A stretch of DNA of 64,000 nt. Origin: Enterococcus faecalis_A (GTDB lineage: Bacteria; Bacillota; Bacilli; Lactobacillales; Enterococcaceae). A model generated the notes under the pieces. The model was given only the letters and a program-made list of their open reading frames with translations, was not told the DNA's origin and ran no database searches. This document shows positions 33,564 through 42,509 of the stretch, in pieces. Both the position numbers and the translations under genes were made by a program. Each line of letters starts with the position of its first letter. Position 1 is the first letter of the stretch. The stretch is taken from positions 186,001 through 250,000 of the forward strand of contig JBPDWA010000002.1 in assembly GCA_051295955.1 (NCBI GenBank). The letters run 5' to 3'.

Positions 33564-33619
33564 TGTATAAAAAAAACATAAGTTGTAGCAAGAATTCTTG
33601 CTAATTGTATAAAAAAAAC
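33564..33619. promoter_or_regulatory. 18 bp palindrome framed by two exact 14 bp direct repeats
   Basis: TAGCAAGAATTCTTGCTA (33586-33603) is a perfect dyad. It is flanked at 33564-33577 and 33606-33619 by exact copies of TGTATAAAAAAAAC, 42 bp apart. The array ends about 75 bp before the oatA start. Such symmetry suggests an operator for a dimeric regulator controlling the acyltransferase gene. Confidence 0.5.
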
Positions 33620-33692
33620 GTATATTTAAATTACTTGTTTTTGAGCCCTTTTTTTATAAAAATTAGACTACTAGTAAAGTTGGAATAAATAG

Positions 33693-35591
33693 ATGAGACA
33701 AATAAAACGTATGAAAAAGAACCGCTATATTACCGGGTTTGACGGGATCCGAACAATAGCGGTCATCAGTGTGATTTTTTACCATTTAACACCGACAGTA
33801 ATGAAAGGTGGCTATCTGGGGGTACCGATCTTTTTTGTCCTTTCCGGGTATTTAATTACCGATCTGTTGCGACAGGAATGGCAGCAGAATGGCACCATTG
33901 ATTTGAGAGGTTTTTATGAGCGGCGTATGCGGCGTCTTTACCCCGGTTTAGTAACGATGCTCATCGGTTCTGTTGCTTATATTACACTTTTCCAAAGTAA
34001 CTTATTAAATAACATCCGCAGTGTTGTTGCCAGCTGCCTTTTATACTACAATAACTGGTGGCAGATTTTTAAAGGCTTTTCTTATTTTGATGCTTTTGCT
34101 GCGCAGTCGCCTTTCACTCATATTTGGTCGCTGGCAGTGGAAGCTCAGAATTATCTAATTTGGCCGTTGCTATTTCTCGTTTTCGTTCAATTTGTGAAGA
34201 AGCGTTCGACAATTTTTGGCATTGTTATGGCAGGTGCCGTGATTTCGGCTTTGTTGATGGCTTTGTTGTATGTGCCTAACGCCGACCCCACCCGTGTGTA
34301 TTATGGTACAGACACTCGTTTGTTTTCGATTCTCTTAGGCAGTGCGTTGGCTTTTGTTTGGCCTAGTACTCGTTTGAAAATGACGATACCTCAGAGCGCT
34401 CGTTATCTATTGAATGGGCTAGGGATTGGCTCACTGCTTCTTTTATTGCTGGCTTTTTTTATGCTGTCAGATCATAGTAATTTTGTCTATTATGGTGGTA
34501 TGTTTTTAGTGAGTATTCTAGCGATGTTTTTTGTAGCAGTTACAGCCCATCCAGGAGCTGATTTGAATCGCTGGTTAACGAATCCAATTTTTACCTGGGT
34601 AGGAAAAAGAAGCTACGGTATTTATTTATACCAATTTCCAGTGATGATTTTTTATGAAGCGAAAATTACGAATTTAATGGATTATCTTTGGCTTCATTCA
34701 ATAATTGAATTGGCGTTGATTCTAGGAATTAGTGATCTGTCTTATCGTTTTGTTGAAAATCCTTTGAGAAATTTTGCTTATCAAGATACCTGGGTTAAAG
34801 TTAAGGGATTCTTCCAAAAACCGTGGCTCACATCAGGCAAAGTTACCGCAACTGTTTTGACGATTTTGAGTTTGGTCATGGTAGCTGGACTGATTATCGC
34901 ACCAGCCAATGCAATCAATGGGGACCAAGAGCAACTGCAAAAAAGGATTAATGAGAATCAGAAAAAGTTGGAACAGCAGAAAAACCAAGGCTCAACTAGC
35001 CAAACGACCAAATCTTCTACCAGTTCACAGACTCAGTCTACAACAGCTTCCACAACGAGCACTTCTACAGAGACTCCAGCGATTGTCTTAAGCAACGAGC
35101 AACTAGAGATAGCTAAAACTATGGAAATTACCACGATTGGCGATTCAGTAATTTTAGATGCTGCTGCAGATTTGCAGGCAATTTTCCCAAAAATGTACAT
35201 TGATGGAGAAGTTGGCCGACAGTTGTATACGAGCCCTGAACTAGTTACCAAGCTTGAGAAAGAAGGACGTTTAAAAAATACAGTTTTAGTCGGTTTGGGA
35301 ACTAATGGGCCTTTTACGGAAGCTCAGTTTGATGAATTTATGAAAGTTATTGGTCAACGGCAAGTATACTGGGTGAATGTTCGCGTTCCTACCAGAAGAT
35401 GGCAAAATGAAGTCAACGCAATGTTAACAAAAATGGCTAAAAAATACCAAAACTTAACAGTTATTGACTGGTATAGCTATAGTAATGATCATGAAGACTG
35501 GTTTTATGATGATCGCGTTCATCCAAATGTGAGTGGTGGCCGGCAGTATACCAATTTTATTGCTGATAAAATATTAAAAAATAGATCTTAA
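33693..35591 (+). CDS. oatA: Peptidoglycan O-acetyltransferase OatA-type acyltransferase
   Basis: 632 residues. Residues about 8-400 form an acyltransferase-3 domain with ten or so membrane helices (GFDGIRTIAVISVIFYHL; FFVLSGYLIT; RRMRRLYPGL; HIWSLAVEAQNYLIWP). A Ser/Thr/Gln-rich linker (about 425-465) leads to an extracytoplasmic SGNH hydrolase-like domain with the Ser block TIGDSVILDA, the Asn block LGTNGPF and the DDRVHPN Asp-His block. OatA acetylates muramic acid and gives lysozyme resistance. The usual E-G-Q-Y in the membrane part reads E-A-Q-N here. A second ATG at 33711 is a possible start. Confidence 0.9.
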   Translation: MRQIKRMKKNRYITGFDGIRTIAVISVIFYHLTPTVMKGGYLGVPIFFVLSGYLITDLLRQEWQQNGTIDLRGFYERRMRRLYPGLVTMLIGSVAYITLFQSNLLNNIRSVVASCLLYYNNWWQIFKGFSYFDAFAAQSPFTHIWSLAVEAQNYLIWPLLFLVFVQFVKKRSTIFGIVMAGAVISALLMALLYVPNADPTRVYYGTDTRLFSILLGSALAFVWPSTRLKMTIPQSARYLLNGLGIGSLLLLLLAFFMLSDHSNFVYYGGMFLVSILAMFFVAVTAHPGADLNRWLTNPIFTWVGKRSYGIYLYQFPVMIFYEAKITNLMDYLWLHSIIELALILGISDLSYRFVENPLRNFAYQDTWVKVKGFFQKPWLTSGKVTATVLTILSLVMVAGLIIAPANAINGDQEQLQKRINENQKKLEQQKNQGSTSQTTKSSTSSQTQSTTASTTSTSTETPAIVLSNEQLEIAKTMEITTIGDSVILDAAADLQAIFPKMYIDGEVGRQLYTSPELVTKLEKEGRLKNTVLVGLGTNGPFTEAQFDEFMKVIGQRQVYWVNVRVPTRRWQNEVNAMLTKMAKKYQNLTVIDWYSYSNDHEDWFYDDRVHPNVSGGRQYTNFIADKILKNRS

Positions 35592-35597
35592 TAGCAT

Positions 35598-35642
35598 AAA
35601 AAAGCGAGTCAACTGACGTACATCAGATTGGCTCGCTTTTTT
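35598..35642. terminator. Bidirectional terminator after oatA
   Basis: AAAAAAGCGAGTCAA (35598-35612) pairs with TTGGCTCGCTTTTTT (35628-35642). Confidence 0.85.
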
Positions 35643-35728
35643 ATTAATGACCTTAGTCAGTTGAAATCTCCAAAGAGATTTCATCAAAAAATACGGTTAC
35701 TGCGCGTGGAGGAGCTAGCTTTAGCGAT

Positions 35729-36290
35729 AAAAACTCCTTTCGAAATAATAGATAAAGGCTACCAACCGTTATCAAATCGAAAGGAGTTTTTGTATGTCGA
35801 ACGACGATAAAAGTTTAGCATATACTCGTTGGAATGGTAAGTACCACCTTGTGTTTACACCAAAATATCGAAGAAAAATAATTTATGGACAACAGAGGTA
35901 AAAGATTGGGGAAATACTGAGAAAAATATGTGAGATAAAAGAAATCGAAATCATTGAAGCTCGTGCAATGCCCGACCATATCCATATGTTAGTACGAAGT
36001 TGAGCGTATCGGGAATTATGACTTTCTTGTAAGGAAGAAGGGCGGTGAGCAGTCATGAACGTCATGCAAATTTAAAATACAATTATGGAAATCAATCATT
36101 TTGGTCAAAAGACTATTATGTGAGTACCGTAGGACTAAACCAAAAGACGATAGCTAAGTATATACGAGAGCAAGAGGCAGAAGATCGAGTAGGGGATAAC
36201 GTAATAAAAAAAGAATAGGAAGGTAGCGGTTGGCGGTCTCTTAAAAAGCTCCCTTTAAAGGAGTAGCAGGTAGTGAGCTCTTTTAGGGCT
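35729..36290 (+). mobile_element. Decayed IS200/IS605-type insertion sequence
   Basis: The left part holds a perfect 15 bp inverted repeat, AAAAACTCCTTTCGA (35729-35743) and TCGAAAGGAGTTTTT (35778-35792). This hairpin lies directly before the transposase start and in IS200 elements acts as a terminator and blocks read-through translation. The right part (36240-36290) holds a further imperfect hairpin (AGCTCCCTTTAAAGGAG ... GAGCTC). There are no terminal inverted repeats, as expected for this Y1 transposase family. Exact ends cannot be set without an intact copy. Confidence 0.7.
35795..36218 (+). pseudogene. tnpA: IS200-family TnpA (Y1 transposase), broken
   Basis: The frame reads MSNDDKSLAYTRWNGKYHLV, FTPKYRRKIIYGQQR, then a TAA, and later EIIEARAMPDHIHMLV with the HUH metal-binding pair His-Ile-His. 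It continues after a small deletion and further stops (TGA, TAA) as ERHANLKYNYGNQSFW and TVGLNQKTIAKYI. Nonsense changes and at least one internal deletion make it inactive. The ribosome binding site AAAGGAG is sequestered in the upstream hairpin. Confidence 0.88.
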
Positions 36291-36293
36291 AGT

Positions 36294-36324
36294 AAAAAGC
36301 CACCCGATATGCGGGTGGCTTTTT
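36294..36324. terminator. Bidirectional terminator
   Basis: AAAAAGCCACCCG (36294-36306) pairs with CGGGTGGCTTTTT (36312-36324). It ends the leftward Nudix-acetyltransferase unit. Confidence 0.9.
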
Positions 36325-36328
36325 ACCT

Positions 36329-36856
36329 TTATGAAAGAATCATTTGATAAGCATAGCGTTCACCGTTGGTAGCTACAGGTAAAATTACTTCCCCTTGATA
36401 CGTGAAACCGACTTTTTTAATCAAATGCTGCATGGTAAGATTTCGACTGTGGGTGTCAATTCGAATATCCAGTGCTCCTTGTAGCCTAGCTGCGGTAATT
36501 AAGTAGTGCAGTAGCGGTTCTGCTAGTCCTTGGCCTTGATAATGAGCGTGTAAGGCAACGCGATGGATCGCTGTATATTCAGGCAGTGAATTTATTTGCC
36601 AACTACCATTTACCAGCTTTTCGTAGGCTGGGTCTTGATCGGAAACTAAAACGCCTACGCCAGCTATTTCATTGTCAACAATAAAGACATAACAACGTTC
36701 TGCTTGAATATCGTTTTCTAAAAGTGCGGCATGAGGTCCATCACCGTTTTGCCATTGAGGAATCTGTTTAGCTTTTAATGTCTGACGGCCAGCTTCAATG
36801 ACAGACATAATGGTTGGCAGATCGGTCAAGTTGGCTTTTCGTAAATAGTGAAGCAT
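36329..36856 (-). CDS. GNAT-family N-acetyltransferase
   Basis: 175 residues. The acetyl-CoA binding motif A is seen as RVALHAHYQGQGLAEPLLHYLI (Q/RxxGxG/A type), preceded by the beta strands around AGVGVLVSDQD. The substrate is unknown. The ATG follows AGGAGGTGCAGCT. It lies 15 bp downstream of the Nudix gene and shares its transcript. Confidence 0.88.
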   Translation of the reverse strand: MLHYLRKANLTDLPTIMSVIEAGRQTLKAKQIPQWQNGDGPHAALLENDIQAERCYVFIVDNEIAGVGVLVSDQDPAYEKLVNGSWQINSLPEYTAIHRVALHAHYQGQGLAEPLLHYLITAARLQGALDIRIDTHSRNLTMQHLIKKVGFTYQGEVILPVATNGERYAYQMILS

Positions 36857-36871
36857 AGCTGCACCTCCTAT

Positions 36872-37708
36872 TTAATGAGAATCGTTAAAATGTTGCAGCA
36901 GTTCTTTTTTTAGTTGGTAGATTTTTGATGGTCGTCCAATACCAACTGGTCGCTCACCAATTTCTTCAAAATATTGCAACATGGCTTTTTTAAAGTTGGA
37001 GTGATCGATGGAATGGTAATCAATGCCTAAAAATTTAGCGAATACCTTGCGAGCCTCCGTAATCGTGAAATTTTTTCCTAATACTTGTAAGACTTGCGGT
37101 TCATGTTCCATTTTATTGGCGATTCGTTTGAAGGCTTTTAGGATAATTTCACTGTGATCAAATGCCAACGTATCTTTGCCAAGAGCAGCACCTGTATCTA
37201 GATTTAGCTGAATTTTTACGTCGTCATGAGACAAAGTTAAGAGCTGGTCTTTGCGTTCCATGGTAAACCAATGGACTTCTTTGGCATCGTCACCAGCAAT
37301 CAACGGTTCTTCGCCGATGAAGGCTAAGTAGCTGACGGTTACTACCCAACCGCGAGGATCACGATCAGGCCGGCTAAAGCTGTGCAGCTGTTCGATATTT
37401 TCTTTTGAAATTGTTACGCCAGTTTCTTCTTTGGTTTCTCTAAGTACACTTTCATCTGTGGATTCATCACGGTTGACAAAACCGCCTGGCAATGCCCAGG
37501 AATTGCGAAATGGGTGGCCTTTTCGCTTGATTAATAAAATTTTTAACTGATCGGCTTCTTTGTTATAACACATTAAAACCATATCTACCGTTAAAGAAGG
37601 TTTCTCATATTCCGGTAATTCTTGTTGGTGGTACCAAGCTAAGAAGTCGGCTTCGCTGGCTTCTCGTTCATAATAGTTTCTTTCTGCTTCTTTGGAACTG
37701 AATGACAC
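36872..37708 (-). CDS. Nudix hydrolase with C-terminal winged-helix domain (NrtR/YjhB-type)
   Basis: 278 residues with a GTG start 10 bases after GGAAAGGAG. The Nudix box GGFVNRDESTDESVLRETKE followed by ETGV is complete (about residues 75-97), so ADP-ribose-type hydrolase activity is possible. A C-terminal winged-helix region (about 195-270, ITEARKVFAKFLGIDYHSIDHSNFKK and GRPSKIY) resembles NrtR regulators of NAD metabolism. It may be an enzyme, a regulator, or both. Confidence 0.85.
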   Translation of the reverse strand: MSFSSKEAERNYYEREASEADFLAWYHQQELPEYEKPSLTVDMVLMCYNKEADQLKILLIKRKGHPFRNSWALPGGFVNRDESTDESVLRETKEETGVTISKENIEQLHSFSRPDRDPRGWVVTVSYLAFIGEEPLIAGDDAKEVHWFTMERKDQLLTLSHDDVKIQLNLDTGAALGKDTLAFDHSEIILKAFKRIANKMEHEPQVLQVLGKNFTITEARKVFAKFLGIDYHSIDHSNFKKAMLQYFEEIGERPVGIGRPSKIYQLKKELLQHFNDSH

Positions 37709-37870
37709 GGCAAAAATTCTCCTTTCCAGAGGCTAAAAATAACACTTTTCATTATTGTAACACGATCTATTGCAAAAACAACTCACGGCATGGACGAAAG
37801 CAAAAAAATCTGCTGAATTGCTTAATATAGGGAATTCGTCACAGTACGCAGATCCAAGGAAATAAAAGAA

Positions 37871-37906
37871 AACCTGAGCTGTAGCTTTCCTGCCACTGCT
37901 CGGGTT
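37871..37906 (-). terminator. Terminator after telA
   Basis: AACCTGAGC (37871-37879) pairs with GCTCGGGTT (37898-37906). On the minus strand it is followed by TTTTCTTTT. Confidence 0.7.
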
Positions 37907-37922
37907 CTTGTTTCGCTGTTGT

Positions 37923-39107
37923 TTATTGTGTCAATTCTAGTAACTTGTTTTTTAAATCTTCTTCCATATGACCCAGTTCCAGTTCAGCTGCTCGTCGTTT
38001 TTCTTTTCCTTCTTGTTGGATACGCAGCGTTTCTTGAATGGTTTCCACCAAGTCGTTTTGCGTTTTTTGAAGGGTTTCAATATCAACGATGCCGCGTTCA
38101 TTTTCTTTGGCTGTTTCAATGGCTGAAATTTTCAACATTTCCGAGTTTTTCTTCAGTAAATCATTCGTCGTTTCAGACACTTGACGTTGCGCTGTAACTG
38201 CATCTTTTTGGCGCAACAAAGTCAACGCAATCACCACTTGGTTTTTCCATAACGGGATCGCCGTGTTGATGGATGCTTGAATCTTTTCAGCTAAGGCTTG
38301 GTTAGTATTTTGAATTAAGCGGATTTGCGGCGCTTGCTGAATGGTAATTTGACGAGCTAAACGTAAGTCGTGGGTTCGTTTATCTAAACGATCCAAAAAT
38401 TGCGTATAGTCGTTAGCAATTTGCACATCCATTTGATCACCGGTTTCTTCAGCTTTTTTCATAGCTTCAGGAATGATTGTCGTTTGCAATTCTTCCATTT
38501 TTATTTCGCCGGCTGCAATATAAATATTCAAGGCATCAAAGTAGTCTTTATTTTTTTGATACAATTGTTCCAGCATAAGATTGTCCTTTAGTAAACCATC
38601 TTTTTCATGATCCAATTTAACGGCAATCTTGTCGATTTGTGCGCCGATTTTTTGGTATTTTGCTGTGATTTCATAAACGGACTGTTTGACTTTCCCCATG
38701 ATTTTTTGGAAAAAGTTGCCTTCGCCAGCTCGTAGTTCATTCGGGTTGGCTTCGTTTAAACGATACATCAAGTCTGTTAGTGAATCGCCCAAAGGTCCAA
38801 TATCCTGAGCTTGTACATGATTTAACATCGCTTGCGAAAATTCACTTAGTTTAGTTTGTGCATTGGAACCATAGGTCATTACTGCTTGTGCATCTTTTAC
38901 GTCAATTTTTGCAGCTAATTCTTTCGCTTGTTCTTGCCGTTCTAGCGGCAGCTTATCAATTAAGCGTTCGGCTGTCTGTTGTTCTTTCAAATCAGAGAGT
39001 TCTTTTTTTGGCGTCGTAGTTAATGATTTAGTCCCTGTGAATGGATTGTTTAATAAATCATCAAGTGTATCTGAAACTGGAGTCACTTCTTTTGGTTGTT
39101 CATCCAT
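37923..39107 (-). CDS. TelA-family toxic-anion-resistance protein
   Basis: 394 residues, soluble, mainly helical, with the conserved TelA/KlaA core (about 90-380: LDHEKDGLLKDNLMLEQLYQKN, IQQAPQIRLIQNTNQALAEKIQ and IPLWKNQVVIALTLLRQ). Homologues are linked to tellurite and cell-wall antibiotic or bacteriocin tolerance, but the biochemical role is not established. AAGGAGGAAAACAC precedes the ATG. It is cotranscribed with the xpaC-like gene, as in many Firmicutes. Confidence 0.92.
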   Translation of the reverse strand: MDEQPKEVTPVSDTLDDLLNNPFTGTKSLTTTPKKELSDLKEQQTAERLIDKLPLERQEQAKELAAKIDVKDAQAVMTYGSNAQTKLSEFSQAMLNHVQAQDIGPLGDSLTDLMYRLNEANPNELRAGEGNFFQKIMGKVKQSVYEITAKYQKIGAQIDKIAVKLDHEKDGLLKDNLMLEQLYQKNKDYFDALNIYIAAGEIKMEELQTTIIPEAMKKAEETGDQMDVQIANDYTQFLDRLDKRTHDLRLARQITIQQAPQIRLIQNTNQALAEKIQASINTAIPLWKNQVVIALTLLRQKDAVTAQRQVSETTNDLLKKNSEMLKISAIETAKENERGIVDIETLQKTQNDLVETIQETLRIQQEGKEKRRAAELELGHMEEDLKNKLLELTQ

Positions 39108-39139
39108 GTGTTTTCCTCCTTAAAAATGACTGACAACAA

Positions 39140-39820
39140 CTAGTTGGCTTGTTCTTCATCGTCATTCTTGTCATTTGTTTTCTTAACTCCATTATCTCTA
39201 TTTAAGCTGTTTTTCGCAATTGATATCTCCACGTCCAAGTCTTCTAAGTCATCAGCCACTAATTCCTCGTAGTCCTTTAAGATCAATTTAGACACCTGGT
39301 CGATAATTTGAGCGTTTTCTTCTAATTTTTCATAGATTTGTTTATTTTTTACTTCATATGCTTCAATTTCGATATGTTTGTTGGTTAATTCTACGAGATT
39401 AGGCAGATGGGTGTAAAGAAAATGGTTGGCCAGATGAAGTTTTTGCGGCTCTTTAACCAACTCTTTAAATATTGCTTTTGCTACTTTTAACGTGTCGTTG
39501 CGCAAATCAATCATTTTCAGTTTCGTTGAACGGTTGACGTTAGCTTGAAGCTGATGGATTTGATTTTTTGTCGTATTCATAGTGCTTCTGAAAAAATCGA
39601 TCTCTTGTGACATTAAACCTAATTTTTTGTAATATTCTTCTTTGCTCTTCGTTAAATTGGGCAGGTCTTGACTATGATCGGTGGATGGTCTTTTAGTACG
39701 TAACCAAAAAAAGCCAATCACTGCTGCAAGTAAAAGCACCAAGGCAAGTACTGTATATCGATCAATTAATAGAAAAAACAAAGCACCTATAAAAATACAG
39801 GCAATAATATTCTTTTTCAT
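39140..39820 (-). CDS. XpaC-like 5-bromo-4-chloroindolyl phosphate hydrolysis family protein
   Basis: 226 residues. Two membrane segments near the N-terminus (IIACIFIGALFFLLID and YTVLALVLLLAAVIGFFWL) precede a cytoplasmic helical domain (KSKEEYYKKLGLMSQEIDFFR...). This is the XpaC family layout, and xpaC next to telA is a recurrent pair. GGAGGAA precedes the ATG. An acidic, Asn-rich tail ends the protein. Confidence 0.85.
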   Translation of the reverse strand: MKKNIIACIFIGALFFLLIDRYTVLALVLLLAAVIGFFWLRTKRPSTDHSQDLPNLTKSKEEYYKKLGLMSQEIDFFRSTMNTTKNQIHQLQANVNRSTKLKMIDLRNDTLKVAKAIFKELVKEPQKLHLANHFLYTHLPNLVELTNKHIEIEAYEVKNKQIYEKLEENAQIIDQVSKLILKDYEELVADDLEDLDVEISIAKNSLNRDNGVKKTNDKNDDEEQAN

Positions 39821-40307
39821 TTTTTATATTCCTCCAATTCATCTATTCACGAAGGTTTAAGTTTTATTACTCATTCATTTTAGCATATTCTGGGAAAGAA
39901 AAGACATCCGTCCAAAGGTTGATTTTATGATTTAGAGAAATCATAAGAATTTGCCTTCTGCGTTACAACAAAAAAAGACCCACCTTTTGGGGAAAGGCGG
40001 GAAAGGAGTTGATAATGAAAAAGTGTTTTGTTAGGGTTGTTTATTGGTATGATCACATAGTACAAGGGAAATGTGAATTTTTTATGGATTTTCTTTTTTG
40101 AAAGTGTAATTTTTTATAAAATAAGGCAAGAACTGATAGACGGCCTGACAATTGGAACAAAATTTACTGCTTTGTTATTATTTGCTTGGGAGATCGTCCA
40201 TTTTTTTAAATTCTACTAAAAAAAGTGTGCAAGTGTTTTTCATTTTAAAGAAGAGTGCTAAAATTTAATAATTAAGGTATGATACAGGTAGAAAGAATGG
40301 TGAGCCT
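39821..40307. other. 487 bp divergent intergenic region
   Basis: It separates leftward xpaC from rightward nudF. On the minus strand TGCTAAAAT (about 39878-39886) is an extended -10 for xpaC. A 28-codon frame with a good ribosome binding site is listed separately. A single GAGTGCTAA at 40254-40262 equals half of a CIRCE element, but the other half is absent. Confidence 0.45.
40015..40101 (+). CDS. Possible 28-residue peptide
   Basis: AAAGGAG stands 6-7 bases before an ATG that opens MKKCFVRVVYWYDHIVQG... and ends at TGA. The start is well formed, but the peptide has no recognised relatives and lies in an otherwise empty region. Confidence 0.3.
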   Translation: MKKCFVRVVYWYDHIVQGKCEFFMDFLF

Positions 40308-40892
40308 ATGTTAAATTATGAAGATTTTGAGGAAAAAACCGTGACTAGAAAAGCCATTTTTAAAGGTCACATTATCGATGTCTTTCTTGATGAAGTTCGT
40401 TTGCCGGATGGCAAAACTGCAAACCGTGAATTGGTTTTTCATCCAGGCGGTGTCGCTGTAATTCCAATCACTAATGATAACAAACTGGTTTTGGTAAAAC
40501 AATTTCGCAAGCCGTTGGAACAAGTAACGTTAGAAATTCCAGCTGGAAAAATTGATCCTGGTGAAGAAAATACGCCCCAGGAAACAGCTGTGCGAGAGTT
40601 AGAGGAAGAAACACATTTTCGTGCGCAAGCTTTAATACCTGTTACGTCCATGTATGTTTCGCCCGGTTTTACGAATGAAATTTTGCACATTTATTATGCA
40701 CAAGATTTGGAAGAAGTGACCAATCCAAGACCGCAAGATGAAGATGAAGTGTTGGAATTATACCATTTAACATTGGGGGAAGCCAAAGCAGAAATTGCAG
40801 CCGGTACTATTTGTGATGCTAAAACCATTTTTGCAGTGCAGTATTGGGAACTCCAACAAGTGAAACGGCCATACAAGGAGGATAACGCATGA
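40308..40892 (+). CDS. nudF: ADP-ribose pyrophosphatase (Nudix)
   Basis: 194 residues. The Nudix box GKIDPGEENTPQETAVRELE followed by EETHF lies at about 80-105, and the family signature PxxGxExP-like GGVAVIPITNDNKLVLVKQFR precedes it. The enzyme hydrolyses ADP-ribose to AMP and ribose-5-phosphate. The last bases overlap the next gene by 4 (ATGA type), and it starts a four-gene run with mtnN and pncA. Confidence 0.93.
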   Translation: MLNYEDFEEKTVTRKAIFKGHIIDVFLDEVRLPDGKTANRELVFHPGGVAVIPITNDNKLVLVKQFRKPLEQVTLEIPAGKIDPGEENTPQETAVRELEEETHFRAQALIPVTSMYVSPGFTNEILHIYYAQDLEEVTNPRPQDEDEVLELYHLTLGEAKAEIAAGTICDAKTIFAVQYWELQQVKRPYKEDNA

Positions 40893-41185
40893 GCAAGGGT
40901 CCGTTAATTACTCGGACGGAATTAAGAAAGCGTAGAGAAGAAGAAGAGCGTCAAGCTGAGCAAGCCTATCAAAAAGAACGGAAAATGGCAGAAAAAGAGT
41001 ATAAAAGAAAAGAAAAAGAAATTTCTTCTTTCTATCGCAAAGAGAAAAAGAAACAAAAACCGATCAACAAATCTCGTTCAAATGAACGCAGTAAAATTCG
41101 CGAACGCAGCAGCTGGCTCAATAAAGCGATCATCATTGTCGCAATTTTATTGGCGGTTGTAGCTTATATAGTATTGAACCTATAG
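40889..41185 (+). CDS. Small tail-anchored basic protein, unknown function
   Basis: 98 residues. A highly charged helical part (RKRREEEERQAEQAYQKERK, then KEKEISSFYRKEKKKQK) is followed by one C-terminal membrane helix (AIIIVAILLAVVAYIVLNL). AAGGAGGATAACGC precedes the ATG. It is coupled to nudF. I do not know a function for it. Confidence 0.8.
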   Translation: MSKGPLITRTELRKRREEEERQAEQAYQKERKMAEKEYKRKEKEISSFYRKEKKKQKPINKSRSNERSKIRERSSWLNKAIIIVAILLAVVAYIVLNL

Positions 41186-41201
41186 GAAGGGAAGTAGTCT
41201 T

Positions 41202-41894
41202 ATGAAAATTGGAATTATTGGTGCCATGGATCAAGAAGTAAAACTTTTAAAGGAACAACTTACGGATACAATGTCGTGGGAACGGGCAGGAGCTTTGTTT
41301 ATTTCCGGTTCTTTGGGTCGCCACGAAGTAATTGTGGTTCGTTCAGGTATTGGTAAAGTTTTATCGGCCGTTACAACTACGTTATTGATTCATCAGTATG
41401 GAGTGAATATGGTCATTAATACTGGTTCAGCTGGAGGAATCGGCACAGGCTTATCAGTTGGTGATTTGGTAATCGCCGAAAAAGTTGCTTACTTCGATGT
41501 TGACGTAACTGGTTTTGGCTATGCTTTTGGTCAATTGCCGGGCATGCCTCTTTACTACGAAACGAGTAAATATTTAAAAATTGAAATGCAAAAAGCCGCT
41601 GAAAAAACAGGCTTGACAGTGCGCCATGGCTTAATCGTTACCGGAGATACGTTTGTAAATGATCCGGCGCAAATTAGCAAAATTCATCAACAATTCCCTG
41701 AAGCGTTAGCCTGTGAGATGGAAGGTGCCGCTATTGGACAAGCAGCAGCACAGTTTAACATTCCATTTTTAGTGGTGCGGGCCATCAGTGATACGGCAGA
41801 TCATCAAGCTGCGCACACTTTTGATGAATTTATTGATGAGGCTGGTAAAAAATCGGCTGAAATGGTGCTGCATTTTATTGAACATTTAGTTTAA
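41202..41894 (+). CDS. mtnN: 5'-methylthioadenosine/S-adenosylhomocysteine nucleosidase
   Basis: 230 residues. Catalytic residues Glu12 (MDQEV) and Asp197 (AISDTAD) are present, along with the NTGSAGG and EMEGAAIGQ purine nucleoside phosphorylase signatures. The enzyme recycles SAM by-products, so it feeds methionine salvage and autoinducer-2 formation. GGAAGGGAAG precedes the ATG; 16 bp after the small membrane protein gene. Confidence 0.97.
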   Translation: MKIGIIGAMDQEVKLLKEQLTDTMSWERAGALFISGSLGRHEVIVVRSGIGKVLSAVTTTLLIHQYGVNMVINTGSAGGIGTGLSVGDLVIAEKVAYFDVDVTGFGYAFGQLPGMPLYYETSKYLKIEMQKAAEKTGLTVRHGLIVTGDTFVNDPAQISKIHQQFPEALACEMEGAAIGQAAAQFNIPFLVVRAISDTADHQAAHTFDEFIDEAGKKSAEMVLHFIEHLV

Positions 41895-41909
41895 AAAGGG
41901 GAAACTTAG

Positions 41910-42455
41910 ATGAAGGCCTTAATTTCGATTGATTACACCAATGACTTTGTTGCTACAGATGGAGCTCTAACGACAGGAGCTTGCGGTCAAGAGATTGAAA
42001 AAGAGTTAGTAGCATTAACAAAGCAATTTACTCAAGCAGGTGATTTTGTCGTTTACGCTATTGATAAGCACGACCCTAAAGATCAGTATCATCCTGAGGC
42101 ACGTTTGTTTCCACCGCATAATTTGGCTGGTACCGCTGGTCATGAGTTATACGGAAGATTGGCTGAGCTTTATCAACAGACCCGACAACAAGCGAATGTA
42201 TACTGGTTGGACAAGCGGCATTACTCCGCTTTTAGCGGCACTGATTTGGACATTCGTCTGCGTGAACGAAACATAACTGAAGTTCATTTAAGTGGTGTTT
42301 GTACTGATATTTGTGTTTTGCATACGGCGGTAGACGCCTATAATTTAGGCTATCAGCTGGTGATTCATCAACAAGCAGTAGCTAGCTTTGATGAAGTGGG
42401 TCACCAGTGGGCCTTAAGGCATTTTAAAAATAGCTTAGGTGCTGAAGTTCTTTAA
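41910..42455 (+). CDS. pncA: Isochorismatase-family hydrolase, probable nicotinamidase
   Basis: 181 residues. The catalytic triad of this family is visible: Asp8 (SIDYTND), Lys near 103 (WLDKRHYSAF) and Cys135 (GVCTDICV). It probably converts nicotinamide to nicotinate for NAD salvage, which fits with the ADP-ribose pyrophosphatase in the same run. AAAGGGGAAACTTAG precedes the ATG. Confidence 0.9.
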   Translation: MKALISIDYTNDFVATDGALTTGACGQEIEKELVALTKQFTQAGDFVVYAIDKHDPKDQYHPEARLFPPHNLAGTAGHELYGRLAELYQQTRQQANVYWLDKRHYSAFSGTDLDIRLRERNITEVHLSGVCTDICVLHTAVDAYNLGYQLVIHQQAVASFDEVGHQWALRHFKNSLGAEVL

Positions 42456-42467
42456 ATTAAGCAAACG

Positions 42468-42504
42468 AAAAACCTTCAAACGAACTATAGTTTGAAGGTT
42501 TTTT
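42468..42504. terminator. Bidirectional terminator between pncA and murE
   Basis: AAAAACCTTCAAAC (42468-42481) pairs with GTTTGAAGGTTTTTT (42490-42504). It serves convergent transcripts. Confidence 0.92.
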
Positions 42505-42509
42505 GTAGC

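Noticed and set aside
40254..40262. CIRCE element before nudF
   Set aside because: Only one half-site (GAGTGCTAA) is present; the inverted partner is missing.
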